NCBI GenBank assembly: GCA_034422835.1
Contig: DAOUJJ010000006.1
Coordinates: forward strand, 62,001-126,000
Source of the DNA: VXMO01 sp034422835
GTDB taxonomy: Bacteria > Chloroflexota > Dehalococcoidia > UBA6926
Length of the DNA stretch: 64,000 nucleotides
Direction: 5' to 3'
Below, piece after piece: positions 53,501-61,024 of the stretch (its first letter is position 1; every line of letters begins with the position of its first letter). The position numbers and the translations under genes were made by a program. The notes beneath the pieces are model-generated. The model ran no database searches and was not told where the DNA came from. It was given only the letters and a program-made list of their open reading frames with translations.

Positions 53501-53938
53501 GGCATCCTCATCAGCGTGTCCGACCGCGAAAAGGCGGAGGTGGTGCCGATTGCGCGACGCCTGGCCGCGCACGGCTACGAGGTCTACGCAACGGAGGGCA
53601 CCGCGACGATCCTGCGCGCCGTTGGCATTGAGGTTGCCGGGGTCCCGGCCAAGGTCAGCGAGGGCGACGACGGCTCCGGCACGACCACTGATCTGATCCG
53701 CGACGGCCGCGTGCACGCCGTCGTCAACACCATGTCCGGCAACCGTGTGCCACTGAGGGACGGCTTTGAGATTCGCAGAGCCGCCACGGAGCAGGGCATC
53801 CCCTGCTACACGAGCCTGGACACGTTCCGCGTGGCCGTTGATTCCGTGACGGGCGGCGCGGAGGCGGGCGAGTACAGCATTATGCGCCTCGATGAATATG
53901 TGAACGGCAGGCCGTCGGACGAATTTCAGGCCCGGTGA
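50591..53938 (+). CDS. carB: Carbamoyl-phosphate synthase large chain
   Basis: A 1115-residue ATP-grasp enzyme with two homologous halves: carboxyphosphate (about 1-400) and carbamate (about 560-945). It ends with an MGS-like allosteric domain. Signatures: LVLGSGPIVIGQAAEFDYAG, SNPATIMTD, PAYTLGGSGGG, and in the second half RPSFVLGGRAMEI. Length is close to the usual ~1070, with a slightly long linker. Makes carbamoyl phosphate for pyrimidines and arginine, both of which are encoded here. The ATG follows GGAGGGCGGC. Confidence 0.97.
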   Translation: MTTTPERPSRVLVLGSGPIVIGQAAEFDYAGTQACRALREEGVTSILVNSNPATIMTDHEIADVVYIEPLTVEAVTRVIERERPDGLLPTLGGQTGLNLAVDLAETGVLEQYNVRLLGTPLDAIRTAEDRNLFRQMLDEIGEPVPENEVVTTVEDARTVAERLGLPVVIRPAYTLGGSGGGIAYTPEQLDEQVRTGLSYSPIGQVLVERSLIGWKEIEYEVMRDGADTTITVCNMENLDAMGVHTGDSIVVAPSQTLTDKEYQMLRSASLKIISALGIEGGCNVQLALEPHPTVAGKGQNAGYSESPYYVIEVNPRVSRSSALASKATGYPIARVAAKIAVGKRLDEIPNAVTQVTTAAFEPALDYCVAKIPRWPFDKFPSGDRSLGTQMKATGEVMAIDRSFEAALQKAVRSLEVAGDSLLWEHGSWSAISDPLEELPLHPNDQRLWALMAALRRGVSLEDLSVKTGVDPWFLYKLNAIVGMENRLLAEPLTPRLLRDAKRIGFSDTQISTLADRLPEQVHELRQEWDIRPVYKMVDTCAAEFEAATPYFYSTYEEENEALPLEGRSAVVIGSGPIRIGQGIEFDYCSVHAAWALQDEGAASIIINSNPETVSTDFDTSNRLYFEPLDEEGVACVLENERVTHGEQEMFPHTAAQFGGQTAINLISPLSRRAFTILGTQPATVDQAEDRQRFDEFVTTLGIPRPPGAGVTSIEEGLAVANSIGYPIVVRPSFVLGGRAMEIVHTPAEFTRYVMTAMEEVGDNRPIQVDKFLEGMEVEVDAVSDGEDVLIPGIMEHIERAGVHSGDSMAVYPAPSISEDDERQIVDYTIQLGRAFGIIGLMNIQFVVVHNENQDGTPAPSTVYVLEVNVRSSRTVPFISKVTEVPMVSLATRVIMGRTLKEMGHESGLWPKKPLVAVKAPVSSMAKLMGVDTYLGPEMKSTGEVMGIDTSLAPALTKALQAARLMLPQSGGILISVSDREKAEVVPIARRLAAHGYEVYATEGTATILRAVGIEVAGVPAKVSEGDDGSGTTTDLIRDGRVHAVVNTMSGNRVPLRDGFEIRRAATEQGIPCYTSLDTFRVAVDSVTGGAEAGEYSIMRLDEYVNGRPSDEFQAR

Positions 53939-53968
53939 CGGGCTCATCATCGCCATTACGGAAGCCTC

Positions 53969-54754
53969 ATGGCCACTTTCGAGACGATTGCGCAGGGCAT
54001 GATCCTTGTGCGCATCGGAGCATCAAAGGTGGCTCGCGCCGCGAAGCCGGGGCAATACGTTCAGCGACGCGGACACATCGCGCAGGGCATCGTGAGCGAT
54101 GATCTGCGCGCTCAAACCCTGCCGTTCGATCCGCAGCCCTACCCAATCCTCTCAGTCGACACGAACAGTGGCGAGATCACTGTTCTGGCAGTAACGGAAG
54201 ATGGGTACGACTCCGCGATCACATCGACACCGACAGGTCTCGAATGGGCGGTGAGAGGGCCGTTGGGCAAGCCTGTCACGATTGATCCCGCGGCAAGGCA
54301 CGTGGCGTTTATTGCGCAGGGGGACGGCATTGGGGCGCTCATCACCGTGATGCGGGAGGCTGCTGAACGCGGCGTCCGCGTGACGCTCATGGCCGGAGCG
54401 GAGAACGCCTGGCAGCTCTATCCGTCACATCTGTTGCCCGACGGCGTGCGCGAGATGACAGCGACGGACGACGGCTCGGCGGGAATACGCGCCCCCGTCA
54501 CTCATCTACTGCCGCAGGTTCAGGATGAGGCTGATCTACTGGTCGCGTCCGGCCCACCAAAGCTGTACGCGGACCTGGCCCGCATGCGCGCTGACGGCCT
54601 GCTGACCATTCCGACGACGGTCATGGTGCTGCCGCGCCTTGAGTGCCGCGACGGAAAATGCGGCGAGTGTGTGGTGCAAATGACCGACGGCCCACGGCTA
54701 GCCTGCATGGACGGGCCCGCCTTTGATCTGGATGAGGTGGACTGGGAAGCGTGA
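53969..54754 (+). CDS. Dihydroorotate dehydrogenase electron-transfer subunit (PyrK-like)
   Basis: A 261-residue ferredoxin-reductase-fold protein. The first two-thirds match the FAD/NAD domains of the PyrK/DHODB family (GPLGKPVTI, FIAQGDGIGALITVM). The C-terminal 2Fe-2S motif uses Cys226, Cys231, Cys234 and Cys246 in LECRDGKCGECVVQ...RLACMDGP, spacing x4-x2-x11. The typical Arg before the FAD motif is not obvious, so FAD binding is less certain. In type 1B enzymes PyrK passes electrons from dihydroorotate in PyrD to NAD. pyrD is not in the window. It starts 30 bases after carB. Confidence 0.82.
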   Translation: MATFETIAQGMILVRIGASKVARAAKPGQYVQRRGHIAQGIVSDDLRAQTLPFDPQPYPILSVDTNSGEITVLAVTEDGYDSAITSTPTGLEWAVRGPLGKPVTIDPAARHVAFIAQGDGIGALITVMREAAERGVRVTLMAGAENAWQLYPSHLLPDGVREMTATDDGSAGIRAPVTHLLPQVQDEADLLVASGPPKLYADLARMRADGLLTIPTTVMVLPRLECRDGKCGECVVQMTDGPRLACMDGPAFDLDEVDWEA

Positions 54755-54776
54755 ATGACCGCTATCCGGTAGTTAT

Positions 54777-55802
54777 TCAGTCGCTTTGCATCGGCAATTG
54801 GACGATTGCGCTGCCGCGTACGCATGGCCTTCCGCCGCTGCCCTCGCTCCACAGTTCAAGCTCGACAAGGGCTGTGCCGTCATCGTCGCGCCACTTCCGT
54901 GAGACGCGGCCATAGTGCATGATCGTCTCGCCGATGAACTCCGGGGAGCGAACCTCTCCGCGAAAGTGGCGCAGGATGCCACGCCGTCCCATCCACCGCG
55001 TCGCGGTCTGGCACAGCATGTCCCCCGAAAGATCACCCTGCGCGATCCGCTCCGGCAGGCCCTCAACCTGCGCATAGGCACGATCGTAGTGGATCAGATG
55101 GCTGTTGGTCTTCACGAGGCCGTAGAAGAAGACCTGCACGGTTGAGATGAAACGCGGCAGTGGTGTCAGTTCATCACCCTCGTGAACGTCATCCCACACC
55201 GGCTCGTCCGTCCACTGCGGCGGCTCGGTGGGCCGCGCCTGCGCGCCATCCTCAAGTTCGAGCACGCCCCATTCACGCCCGGTGCCGTCCGGTGATGACG
55301 GCTGCAGCACGATGGCCGTCGTGGTGCGGTCAATCATCACCGTGCGGCCATGCTGGTTCGTGATCGTCATCTCCTTGGTGGTAAAGATCATTGTGCCCGA
55401 GCGTCCCTGCTTCTCCTCAACGTCCGTGACCGTTGATTGGTGCGTCAGCACATCACCCGGCCTGATGGGCTCGATAAAAGTCACGTCCATGCCCGTGAAA
55501 CGCGACTGCGCGCCGGGGATACGCAGTTGGAGGAGGTCATTGCGCGTATCCGGCAGGCCGTCAGGACGGAGATCGGCAATGGCGGTTGGAGGAAAGTTTG
55601 TAGAGCCGGTGAACAGCGGTGGCGCAACGATGCCGCCGTACGGGCCGTCTTTGGCACGGTCTTGGTCAACATACGAGGGCCGCACGTCATCGACGGCATA
55701 GGCGTAGCGGGCAATCTCATCAAATGTGATGGGCGGCCGGGATTCCGGCTCGGATGTCCGTCCGAGCAACTCCCGCGCTGCTTGCAGCACCTTGCTTGTC
55801 AT
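54777..55802 (-). CDS. Double hot-dog MaoC/FAS1-type dehydratase
   Basis: A 341-residue protein with two tandem hot-dog units. The N-terminal FAS1_DH/MaoC_N unit has GGIVAPPLF and SRFTGMDVTFIEPIRPGDVL, followed by a RSGTMIFTTKEMTITNQHG beta part. The C-terminal unit has TVQVFFYGLVKTNSHLIHYD, with the His in a MaoC-like site, and GDMLCQTATRWMG. I use ATG 55802 (MTSKVLQAARELLG). Such proteins hydrate 2-enoyl-CoA of bulky or branched substrates, as in steroid or terpenoid breakdown. Divergent from the CoA-transferase gene at 55968. Confidence 0.8.
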   Translation of the reverse strand: MTSKVLQAARELLGRTSEPESRPPITFDEIARYAYAVDDVRPSYVDQDRAKDGPYGGIVAPPLFTGSTNFPPTAIADLRPDGLPDTRNDLLQLRIPGAQSRFTGMDVTFIEPIRPGDVLTHQSTVTDVEEKQGRSGTMIFTTKEMTITNQHGRTVMIDRTTTAIVLQPSSPDGTGREWGVLELEDGAQARPTEPPQWTDEPVWDDVHEGDELTPLPRFISTVQVFFYGLVKTNSHLIHYDRAYAQVEGLPERIAQGDLSGDMLCQTATRWMGRRGILRHFRGEVRSPEFIGETIMHYGRVSRKWRDDDGTALVELELWSEGSGGRPCVRGSAIVQLPMQSD

Positions 55803-55869
55803 ATCTGTCCAGCCCCGATGACTTCTGTGAGTACCAAGCAAGGATACGGCAACATGGCGGCAGCGTTCC

Positions 55870-55905
55870 CTCACCCCCACCCAACCTTCCCCCGTCAAGG
55901 GTGAA
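55870..55905. repeat. Dispersed repeat R3
   Basis: CACCCCCACCCAACCTTCCC followed by CCGTCAAGGGTGAAGGAG, a diverged R3 copy between the two divergent genes. It matches the copies near 14297 and 15341 in layout. Confidence 0.6.
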
Positions 55906-55967
55906 GGAGCATCGCCCGGTAGTTAGAGCGTTGCGTGAATCGAGGGAAAAATGGCACAGTGAGCGCC

Positions 55968-58376
55968 ATGACGAATACGAACGACGGCAAGACGGCGCTT
56001 GGACACCTGAAGGTTGTTGAGCTTGGCGGCGGCACCGGAGCATCCGCCATGGCGGGGCGGTTGCTTGGCGATATGGGCGCAGATATTGTGCTCATTGAAC
56101 CGCCCGGAGGGGTTGGGGCGCGCCGCATCGGCCCATTCGCCAACGACATTGACGATCCCGACCGCAGCCTGACGTTCCTCGACCACAACATCAACAAGCG
56201 CTCCGTGGTTCTTGATCTCGATACGCCGGACGGGCAGGAGTCTGTGCGCCGCCTCGCCTCATGGGCGGACGTGCTGATTGAGTCGTATGAACCCGGGTAT
56301 CTGCCGGAGCGCGGCCTCGGCTATGAGGACCTCGCTGGAATCAACCCCGAACTCGTTTACGGCTCCCTGACGCCGTTCGGCCAATCCGGGCCGTACTCGA
56401 ACTACGCCTCGACGGAACTCATCATCCAGTCGTTGGCGGGGGACCCGTGGGTCTACGGCGACGATGAACGCGCCCCCGCGATGGTGCCCGGCGACGCCAC
56501 CGCCCGCATCGGCTCCATGCATCTTGTCTACGGCATCCTGCTTGCGCTACGAGAGCGACGGTGGTCGACGCGCGGCCAGCACGTTGACGTGTCGCGGCAG
56601 GACATCGGCGTCTGGCAGCTGGTGAGCGGCAGCATCTCCCGCGTCGGGCTGCGGAACGAAGTCTTCCGCCGTCCCGGCAAGGCGTCCACCGGCATCGGCA
56701 GCATCTATCACTGCGCGGACGGCGTAATCCAGTTCTTCCCGTCCACCAACGCGCAGTTCCGCGGCCTGGTCACGGGCTGGATGCAGGACTCCACGTTCGA
56801 CGATGAGGCATGGGACGACACCAATTTCCGCCGCGACAACTACGACATCATCGACGTGGCAATGCGAGAGTTCATGGGCAAGCTAACCGCCGCGGAGATC
56901 GAGGAAAAGGCGGCCATCCACGATGTGCCCATGGCGCGCCTGTCCACGATGGCGGAGTTTGTGGAACATCCACACACCGTCGCTCGCAAGTTCATAGTCG
57001 ATACCACTCATCCCGTCGTTGGCGACTACCGCGCCCCCGGCCCGCCGTACAGGTTTAAGGCCACGCCCTGGGCGATTACCCGCCATGCGCCGCGCGTGGA
57101 CGAGCACGGCGCCGAACTGCGAGAAATGATTGCAGGGCTGTCATCCATGCCCGCTGACCTGGCGAAATATGTTGCGCGGCGGCACGATCAGCGCAAGCAG
57201 CCGCTTGAGGGAATACGCATCGCCGACCTGAGCCGTGTGTTTGCCGGGCCGTTCGGCACGATGCTGCTGGGATTCCACGGCGCGGAGGTCATCCGGATCG
57301 AGTCGGAGGATCTGCCCGCGTTCCGCATGCCGATGCAGCCGAACTACCCGGAACTGAACCGCAACAAGCAGTGCGTGACCATCGATATGCGCTCAAAGAA
57401 GGGGCAGGAACTCATCAAGGGCATCGTCGCGCAGTCGGATGTTGTGTTTGAGAATTTCCGCCCAACCGTCATGGAGCGCATGGGGCTATCCTACGAGGAA
57501 CTGCGCAAGGTTCGACCGAATGTGATTATGGCATCTATGTCAGGGTACGGTATGGACGGCCCGATGAGAGATCGGCCTGCGTTTGGGCAGCTGCTGATGG
57601 CGTTCGGGGGCTTGTCCTACATGTGGGGGCATCCTGAGAGCGACATCGATACGCGCCCCAAGAATGCGTATTCTGACTTCACGCTCGGCGCGCAGGCGGC
57701 CATGGCCGTAATGATGGCGTTGGAACACCGCGATCAAACCGGCGAGGGGCAGCACATCGAGAGTTCCCACGTAGAAGGACTGGCCGCGCTGCTTGGGCCG
57801 GAGATGCTGAGCTACCTCATCAACGGGGTCAGCCCGCAGCCGCGCGGCAACGCCAGCGACATATACGCTCCGCACGGCGTCTACCCCTGCCAGGGCTTTG
57901 ATGCGTGGGTGTCCATCGCCGTCGAAAACGATGAGCAGTGGAACAAGCTCGTTGCGGTGATGGACGAGCCGACGTGGGCGAGTGACGGGAAATTCGCAAC
58001 ACAGGAGAACCGTCTTGCCAATCGCGCCGAGCTTGATGAGCGGCTGAGCGAGTGGACATCCACGCGCTGGGCGGGGCAGATCCAGGTCGCGCTGCAGGCC
58101 GTCGGCGTGCCGTGCGGCGCGGTGCAGAACCCGCTTGATCTCCTCAAGGATCCTCAGCTAGAGCATCGTGGCACCATCGTCACGGCGCACCACGACCCGG
58201 ACTGGTGGGGCACCATGCAGCACCCCGGCGTCTCCCTGCACCTGAGCGCCACGCCCGGCTGGGCGACGGACTCCACGCCCGGCCTCGGCCAAGACAACGA
58301 CCGCGTCTTCAAGCAGCTGCTCGGCCTCACCTCCGCCGAGATAGAAGCGCTAACGGCGGAGGGGGTGCTGAGGTAG
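55968..58376 (+). CDS. Tandem CaiB/BaiF CoA-transferase (two fused copies)
   Basis: An 802-residue protein with two complete class III CoA-transferase copies (about 10-390 and 405-795), both with the family start (HLKVVELGGGTGASAMAG; GIRIADLSRVFAGPFGTMLL). Class III enzymes use an Asp to carry the CoA-linked anhydride. In copy 1 the Asp position is Glu150 (YASTELIIQSLAG), in copy 2 it is Gly (RPAFGQLLMAFGG, near residue 538). Canonical Asp is therefore absent from both halves. The family acts on carnitine, bile-acid, oxalate or aromatic acyl substrates. ATG 55968, weak ribosome-binding site. Confidence 0.9.
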   Translation: MTNTNDGKTALGHLKVVELGGGTGASAMAGRLLGDMGADIVLIEPPGGVGARRIGPFANDIDDPDRSLTFLDHNINKRSVVLDLDTPDGQESVRRLASWADVLIESYEPGYLPERGLGYEDLAGINPELVYGSLTPFGQSGPYSNYASTELIIQSLAGDPWVYGDDERAPAMVPGDATARIGSMHLVYGILLALRERRWSTRGQHVDVSRQDIGVWQLVSGSISRVGLRNEVFRRPGKASTGIGSIYHCADGVIQFFPSTNAQFRGLVTGWMQDSTFDDEAWDDTNFRRDNYDIIDVAMREFMGKLTAAEIEEKAAIHDVPMARLSTMAEFVEHPHTVARKFIVDTTHPVVGDYRAPGPPYRFKATPWAITRHAPRVDEHGAELREMIAGLSSMPADLAKYVARRHDQRKQPLEGIRIADLSRVFAGPFGTMLLGFHGAEVIRIESEDLPAFRMPMQPNYPELNRNKQCVTIDMRSKKGQELIKGIVAQSDVVFENFRPTVMERMGLSYEELRKVRPNVIMASMSGYGMDGPMRDRPAFGQLLMAFGGLSYMWGHPESDIDTRPKNAYSDFTLGAQAAMAVMMALEHRDQTGEGQHIESSHVEGLAALLGPEMLSYLINGVSPQPRGNASDIYAPHGVYPCQGFDAWVSIAVENDEQWNKLVAVMDEPTWASDGKFATQENRLANRAELDERLSEWTSTRWAGQIQVALQAVGVPCGAVQNPLDLLKDPQLEHRGTIVTAHHDPDWWGTMQHPGVSLHLSATPGWATDSTPGLGQDNDRVFKQLLGLTSAEIEALTAEGVLR

Positions 58377-58410
58377 TGTTTTTCTCCAAGGACATCGGAA
58401 GGAATGCTTG

Positions 58411-58890
58411 ATGACGAACGATGAAGAACAGCAAAAGACGAACGAAACCGAAGAAACTGAGGCGGTGCCCAAGGAATCGGGGATGCGCGGTCTGTTTGGC
58501 AAAGCCCGCTCTGCGGTCTCTGATGGTCTAGATCGGGCTCAAGAAGTGGCTACTCCGCATGTAGAGCGGGCACGGGAGGCCGCCACACCTCATGTTGAGA
58601 GAGCGCAAGAGGCTGCTGCGCCACACGTTGAGCGCGTCCAGGAGGCCGCTGCGCCGCATGTTGAGCGTGTTCAAGAGGCCACCGCGCCACATGTTGAAAG
58701 AGCCCAAGACATATATGCAAAGACCATCGGAGCGGAGTTCCGTGAAGAATTCACGCGATACGTGAACGCCGCCACGACGACCATCGTTGGCCTCCATCAG
58801 GATCAAGCGGCGACCCAGGAGCGCGTCGATCAGTTGGAGAATGAGGTTGAAACGCTAAAGCAGCGCATTGCCGACCTAGAGAATCGCTAA
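58411..58890 (+). CDS. Amphipathic 11-residue-repeat protein with C-terminal coiled coil (159 aa)
   Basis: ATG 58411 follows GGAAGGAA. The product starts acidic (MTNDEEQQKTNETEETE). It then has about five copies of an 11-residue unit, APHVERAQEAA, and ends in a coiled coil (QERVDQLENEVETLKQRIAD). The unit has the 11/3 rhythm of apolipoproteins, LEA proteins and phasin-like proteins, which bind lipid or polymer surfaces. It could coat granules or membranes; function unknown. Next to it a nuclease-like membrane protein starts eight bases later. Confidence 0.7.
   Translation: MTNDEEQQKTNETEETEAVPKESGMRGLFGKARSAVSDGLDRAQEVATPHVERAREAATPHVERAQEAAAPHVERVQEAAAPHVERVQEATAPHVERAQDIYAKTIGAEFREEFTRYVNAATTTIVGLHQDQAATQERVDQLENEVETLKQRIADLENR
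58549..58710 (+). repeat. 33-base tandem repeat encoding APHVERAQEAA
   Basis: Four full units and one partial unit of 33 bases, diverged at third positions. Units begin near 58549, 58582, 58615, 58648 and 58681. The peptide is better kept than the DNA, so the repeats are old and under selection for the helix. Confidence 0.85.
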
Positions 58891-58898
58891 CCAGTTTG

Positions 58899-60125
58899 AT
58901 GGCCACACCTCTGACAATGAACATCGAGACTTCTCTGACAGAACTTGAGGCTCTGGGGGAGCAATTTCCTGAGGCCGAGTCGGACCGACTGTATGATCTT
59001 GCCCGCCAAAGGGCCATCAAGGCAGAGCAATCACTGCTTGAACTGGCTGCGCTCGCAGCAGATCTCTCGATTGATGACATCACCAATCTCGGGTTGGAGC
59101 CGGGTGTTGGTCTGCTCAATGTGCCGAATCTACTAGCCACTTACGAGCCTGATTCTGAGAGGGACACGAAGGAATTCCTTGAGATACTCCGCTCTATGAA
59201 CGATACTCCCGACGCACTGGAAATGGCCCCGCTCATATTGGCGGCAGTAGTTCGGAGATATCCAGATGACCCGCTGGGATTTCTTCAAAGAATCAAGGAC
59301 GAGGATTGGGATCCTGATGACATCCCTCTGGATGATGTATTTGGGCAGATTAGGGGACATTATTTTGAGGAACTTGTTGTTAGTCAATTAAAGAGCGGAC
59401 AGGTCTTAGGCGAGTTATGGTTGCAGGCCGGACAAACTGTCGACTTACCGCTTGATCCAACCATACGTGGATGGGATATCCAGATTTTTGATGGGGACAC
59501 ACTCAATGAAAGATTCTCTCTAAAGGCGACCGAGAGCATCAAACGGGTCAAAGAAGCCCTTCAGGAATATCCAAGGTTTCGCGTCGTTGCTACTTCCGAG
59601 ATTGACGGCACAGCAGAGGACATTCTGACAACCGACATCTCCAATTCTGAACTGCAGGAGGATATGAAGGGTTGGGTTCGAGAGATTAATGAGGCTGAGG
59701 ATGGAGCTTTTTCGATAGACATATCAGACCCGAATCTCAAAGAGAGAATTCTTAGACAAGCTGAAGAGTCTGTTGAGGGCTCACTGGACAATGCCCTAGA
59801 TAACGCAGTGGAGATAGCTCTTGACGCCGTCCCGGTAGTATCCGGCGTGATTGTCCTTGTTAGTGAGGGGCGCGCGGTTCTCATGGGAGCGGCGCAGTTG
59901 GAGGACGCCCTCAAACGCGGGGCACAACGGCTCGGGAAAGCAACCGCCTTTACGACGGCAGGAGCAATTATGACAGCCGCGTCCGTGCCGGGAATTGCCG
60001 TCACTCCAGCCCTATTAGCCGCCCGCGTTTGGGCATCACGCCTCGGCAATCGCGCCACCATGGGAACAATCGCCAAAGAGCACGCGGATACGCTTTTGGC
60101 TCTGAGACAACAGCCTCTACAATGA
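58899..60125 (+). CDS. Predicted PD-(D/E)XK-like protein with C-terminal hydrophobic/glycine-zipper region
   Basis: A 408-residue protein of unknown function. Residues 1-110 are acidic helices. Residues 150-215 look like a restriction-nuclease core: FEELVVSQL (Glu157/158), GWDIQIFDGD (Asp193) and ERFSLKA with Lys209. That is the spacing E...D-x-Q...x-x-K, with Ser in place of the usual acidic or Gln residue. The C-terminus (about 305-385) has hydrophobic, glycine/alanine-rich stretches (FTTAGAIMTAASVPGIAVTP) that could insert in a membrane. It follows the repeat protein closely and its TGA overlaps the next ATG. Base composition is more AT-rich than the core genes. Confidence 0.6.
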   Translation: MATPLTMNIETSLTELEALGEQFPEAESDRLYDLARQRAIKAEQSLLELAALAADLSIDDITNLGLEPGVGLLNVPNLLATYEPDSERDTKEFLEILRSMNDTPDALEMAPLILAAVVRRYPDDPLGFLQRIKDEDWDPDDIPLDDVFGQIRGHYFEELVVSQLKSGQVLGELWLQAGQTVDLPLDPTIRGWDIQIFDGDTLNERFSLKATESIKRVKEALQEYPRFRVVATSEIDGTAEDILTTDISNSELQEDMKGWVREINEAEDGAFSIDISDPNLKERILRQAEESVEGSLDNALDNAVEIALDAVPVVSGVIVLVSEGRAVLMGAAQLEDALKRGAQRLGKATAFTTAGAIMTAASVPGIAVTPALLAARVWASRLGNRATMGTIAKEHADTLLALRQQPLQ

Positions 60126-60357
60126 TGGTTAGTGAAGGTGAGGAAGCTATAGCGACAGACGAGGCATTACTCCGGCGTATTACGTCCCGTCTGGATGTGT
60201 TTGACGGCAAGCCGATCATCCGAGACATGCGTATTTCCGTCGCGTTGATTCTCAGCCTGCTGAGCCAGGTGAATCAATCGAGAACATTCTGGCTGATTAT
60301 CCACGGCTTGAGCCTGCCGATATCCAGGCCTGCATGGCCTACGCCCGCGCGGCCTAG
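60122..60357 (+). pseudogene. DUF433 antitoxin-like gene with a one-base frameshift
   Basis: Starting at ATG 60122 (overlapping the stop before it), the frame reads TSRLDVFDGKPIIRDMRISV then ALILSLLSQ, the classical DUF433 start. It then loses the family pattern. After the CAG of LLSQ, adding one base restores it: GESIENILADYPRLEPADIQ and ACMAYARAA, ending TAG 60355-60357. So one base (probably a G in CAGGTGAA) is missing. DUF433 proteins are antitoxins, often paired with PIN-like DUF5615 toxins; none is next to it. Whether the shift is real, programmed or an assembly error is open. Confidence 0.75.
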
Positions 60358-60653
60358 TCGCCGATTGATTCAGGGAGGCGACGGTTGCCGTGCCGGATGT
60401 GAAGAATCTGCACACCGTCTTCAATCGGACGGTAGAAAATCACGTACGGAGTTGAGGGCACGGCGAATGTCCGAATATCAGGGCCTGACTCCGGACGCAA
60501 TACGCCCATACGGGGTTGGTCCGCCAAGCGAAAGCAAAGAGTTTCCAGGCGATCAACGAGCCTGTTAGCGTTGGCTACGCTGTCAGCGGCTATGTAGTCG
60601 GAAATCTGTTGAAAATCACGGAGTGATTGTTCGGAAAAGTTGCAACGGCTCAT
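60354..60653 (-). CDS. RelE/ParE family toxin (module 1)
   Basis: A 99-residue toxin of the RelE/ParE superfamily, starting MSRCNFSEQSLRDFQQISDY and with FRLADQPRMGVLRPE, DIRTFAVPSTPYVIFYRPIE and GVQILHIRHGNRR. The last motif is the family signature (Y-x-I-x-Y-R, I-x-x-I-R-H). Its ATG overlaps the antitoxin stop (60650-60653), as usual for such pairs. It is convergent with the DUF433 gene, the two stops overlapping by two bases. RelE types cut mRNA on ribosomes, ParE types block gyrase; which one this is cannot be decided. Confidence 0.88.
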   Translation of the reverse strand: MSRCNFSEQSLRDFQQISDYIAADSVANANRLVDRLETLCFRLADQPRMGVLRPESGPDIRTFAVPSTPYVIFYRPIEDGVQILHIRHGNRRLPESIGD

Positions 60654-60916
60654 TCAGCCTGTTGCTCTATTTCTCGAATCCGCTCCCGAACGTCGGCAAA
60701 AACCTCTTCGGCGGTGTGGACCTCGCCCCGGGCAATCTGGTCGATGCTGGTCTGAATCTTCTTACGGATGTCCGCGAGTTCCTCTTCGTAGCCTTCGTCA
60801 CCCGGCCGCAGCAGGCCCATCTCGTCGCCGAATCCGTCGTCAGACGCGCCGTTCTGGCCGGACTCAGTAGGAGCCTCGGCGGAGGTTTTCGTCTTGTTCT
60901 TGTCGCTGATTTCCAT
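60650..60916 (-). CDS. ParD/RelB-like antitoxin (module 1)
   Basis: An 88-residue acidic protein. The N-terminus is disordered (KNKTKTSAEAPTESGQNG), the C-terminal part helical (EEELADIRKKIQTSIDQIAR, EEVFADVRERIREIEQQ). Its C-terminal segment, with GEVHTAEEVFADVRERI, resembles ParD-type toxin-binding ends (GE...EEVFxxLR). No ribbon-helix-helix start is visible, unlike module 2. It precedes its toxin with a four-base overlap. Confidence 0.75.
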   Translation of the reverse strand: MEISDKNKTKTSAEAPTESGQNGASDDGFGDEMGLLRPGDEGYEEELADIRKKIQTSIDQIARGEVHTAEEVFADVRERIREIEQQAE

Positions 60917-61024
60917 GCGCCCAGACTACTCCCATGGGCAAGCTGTAGCAACAGACGACGCCCTTACACAGAGGCGCGACATGAATATCATGACAATGGG
61001 ATTCTGGTAAGGAGGTCTACCATC

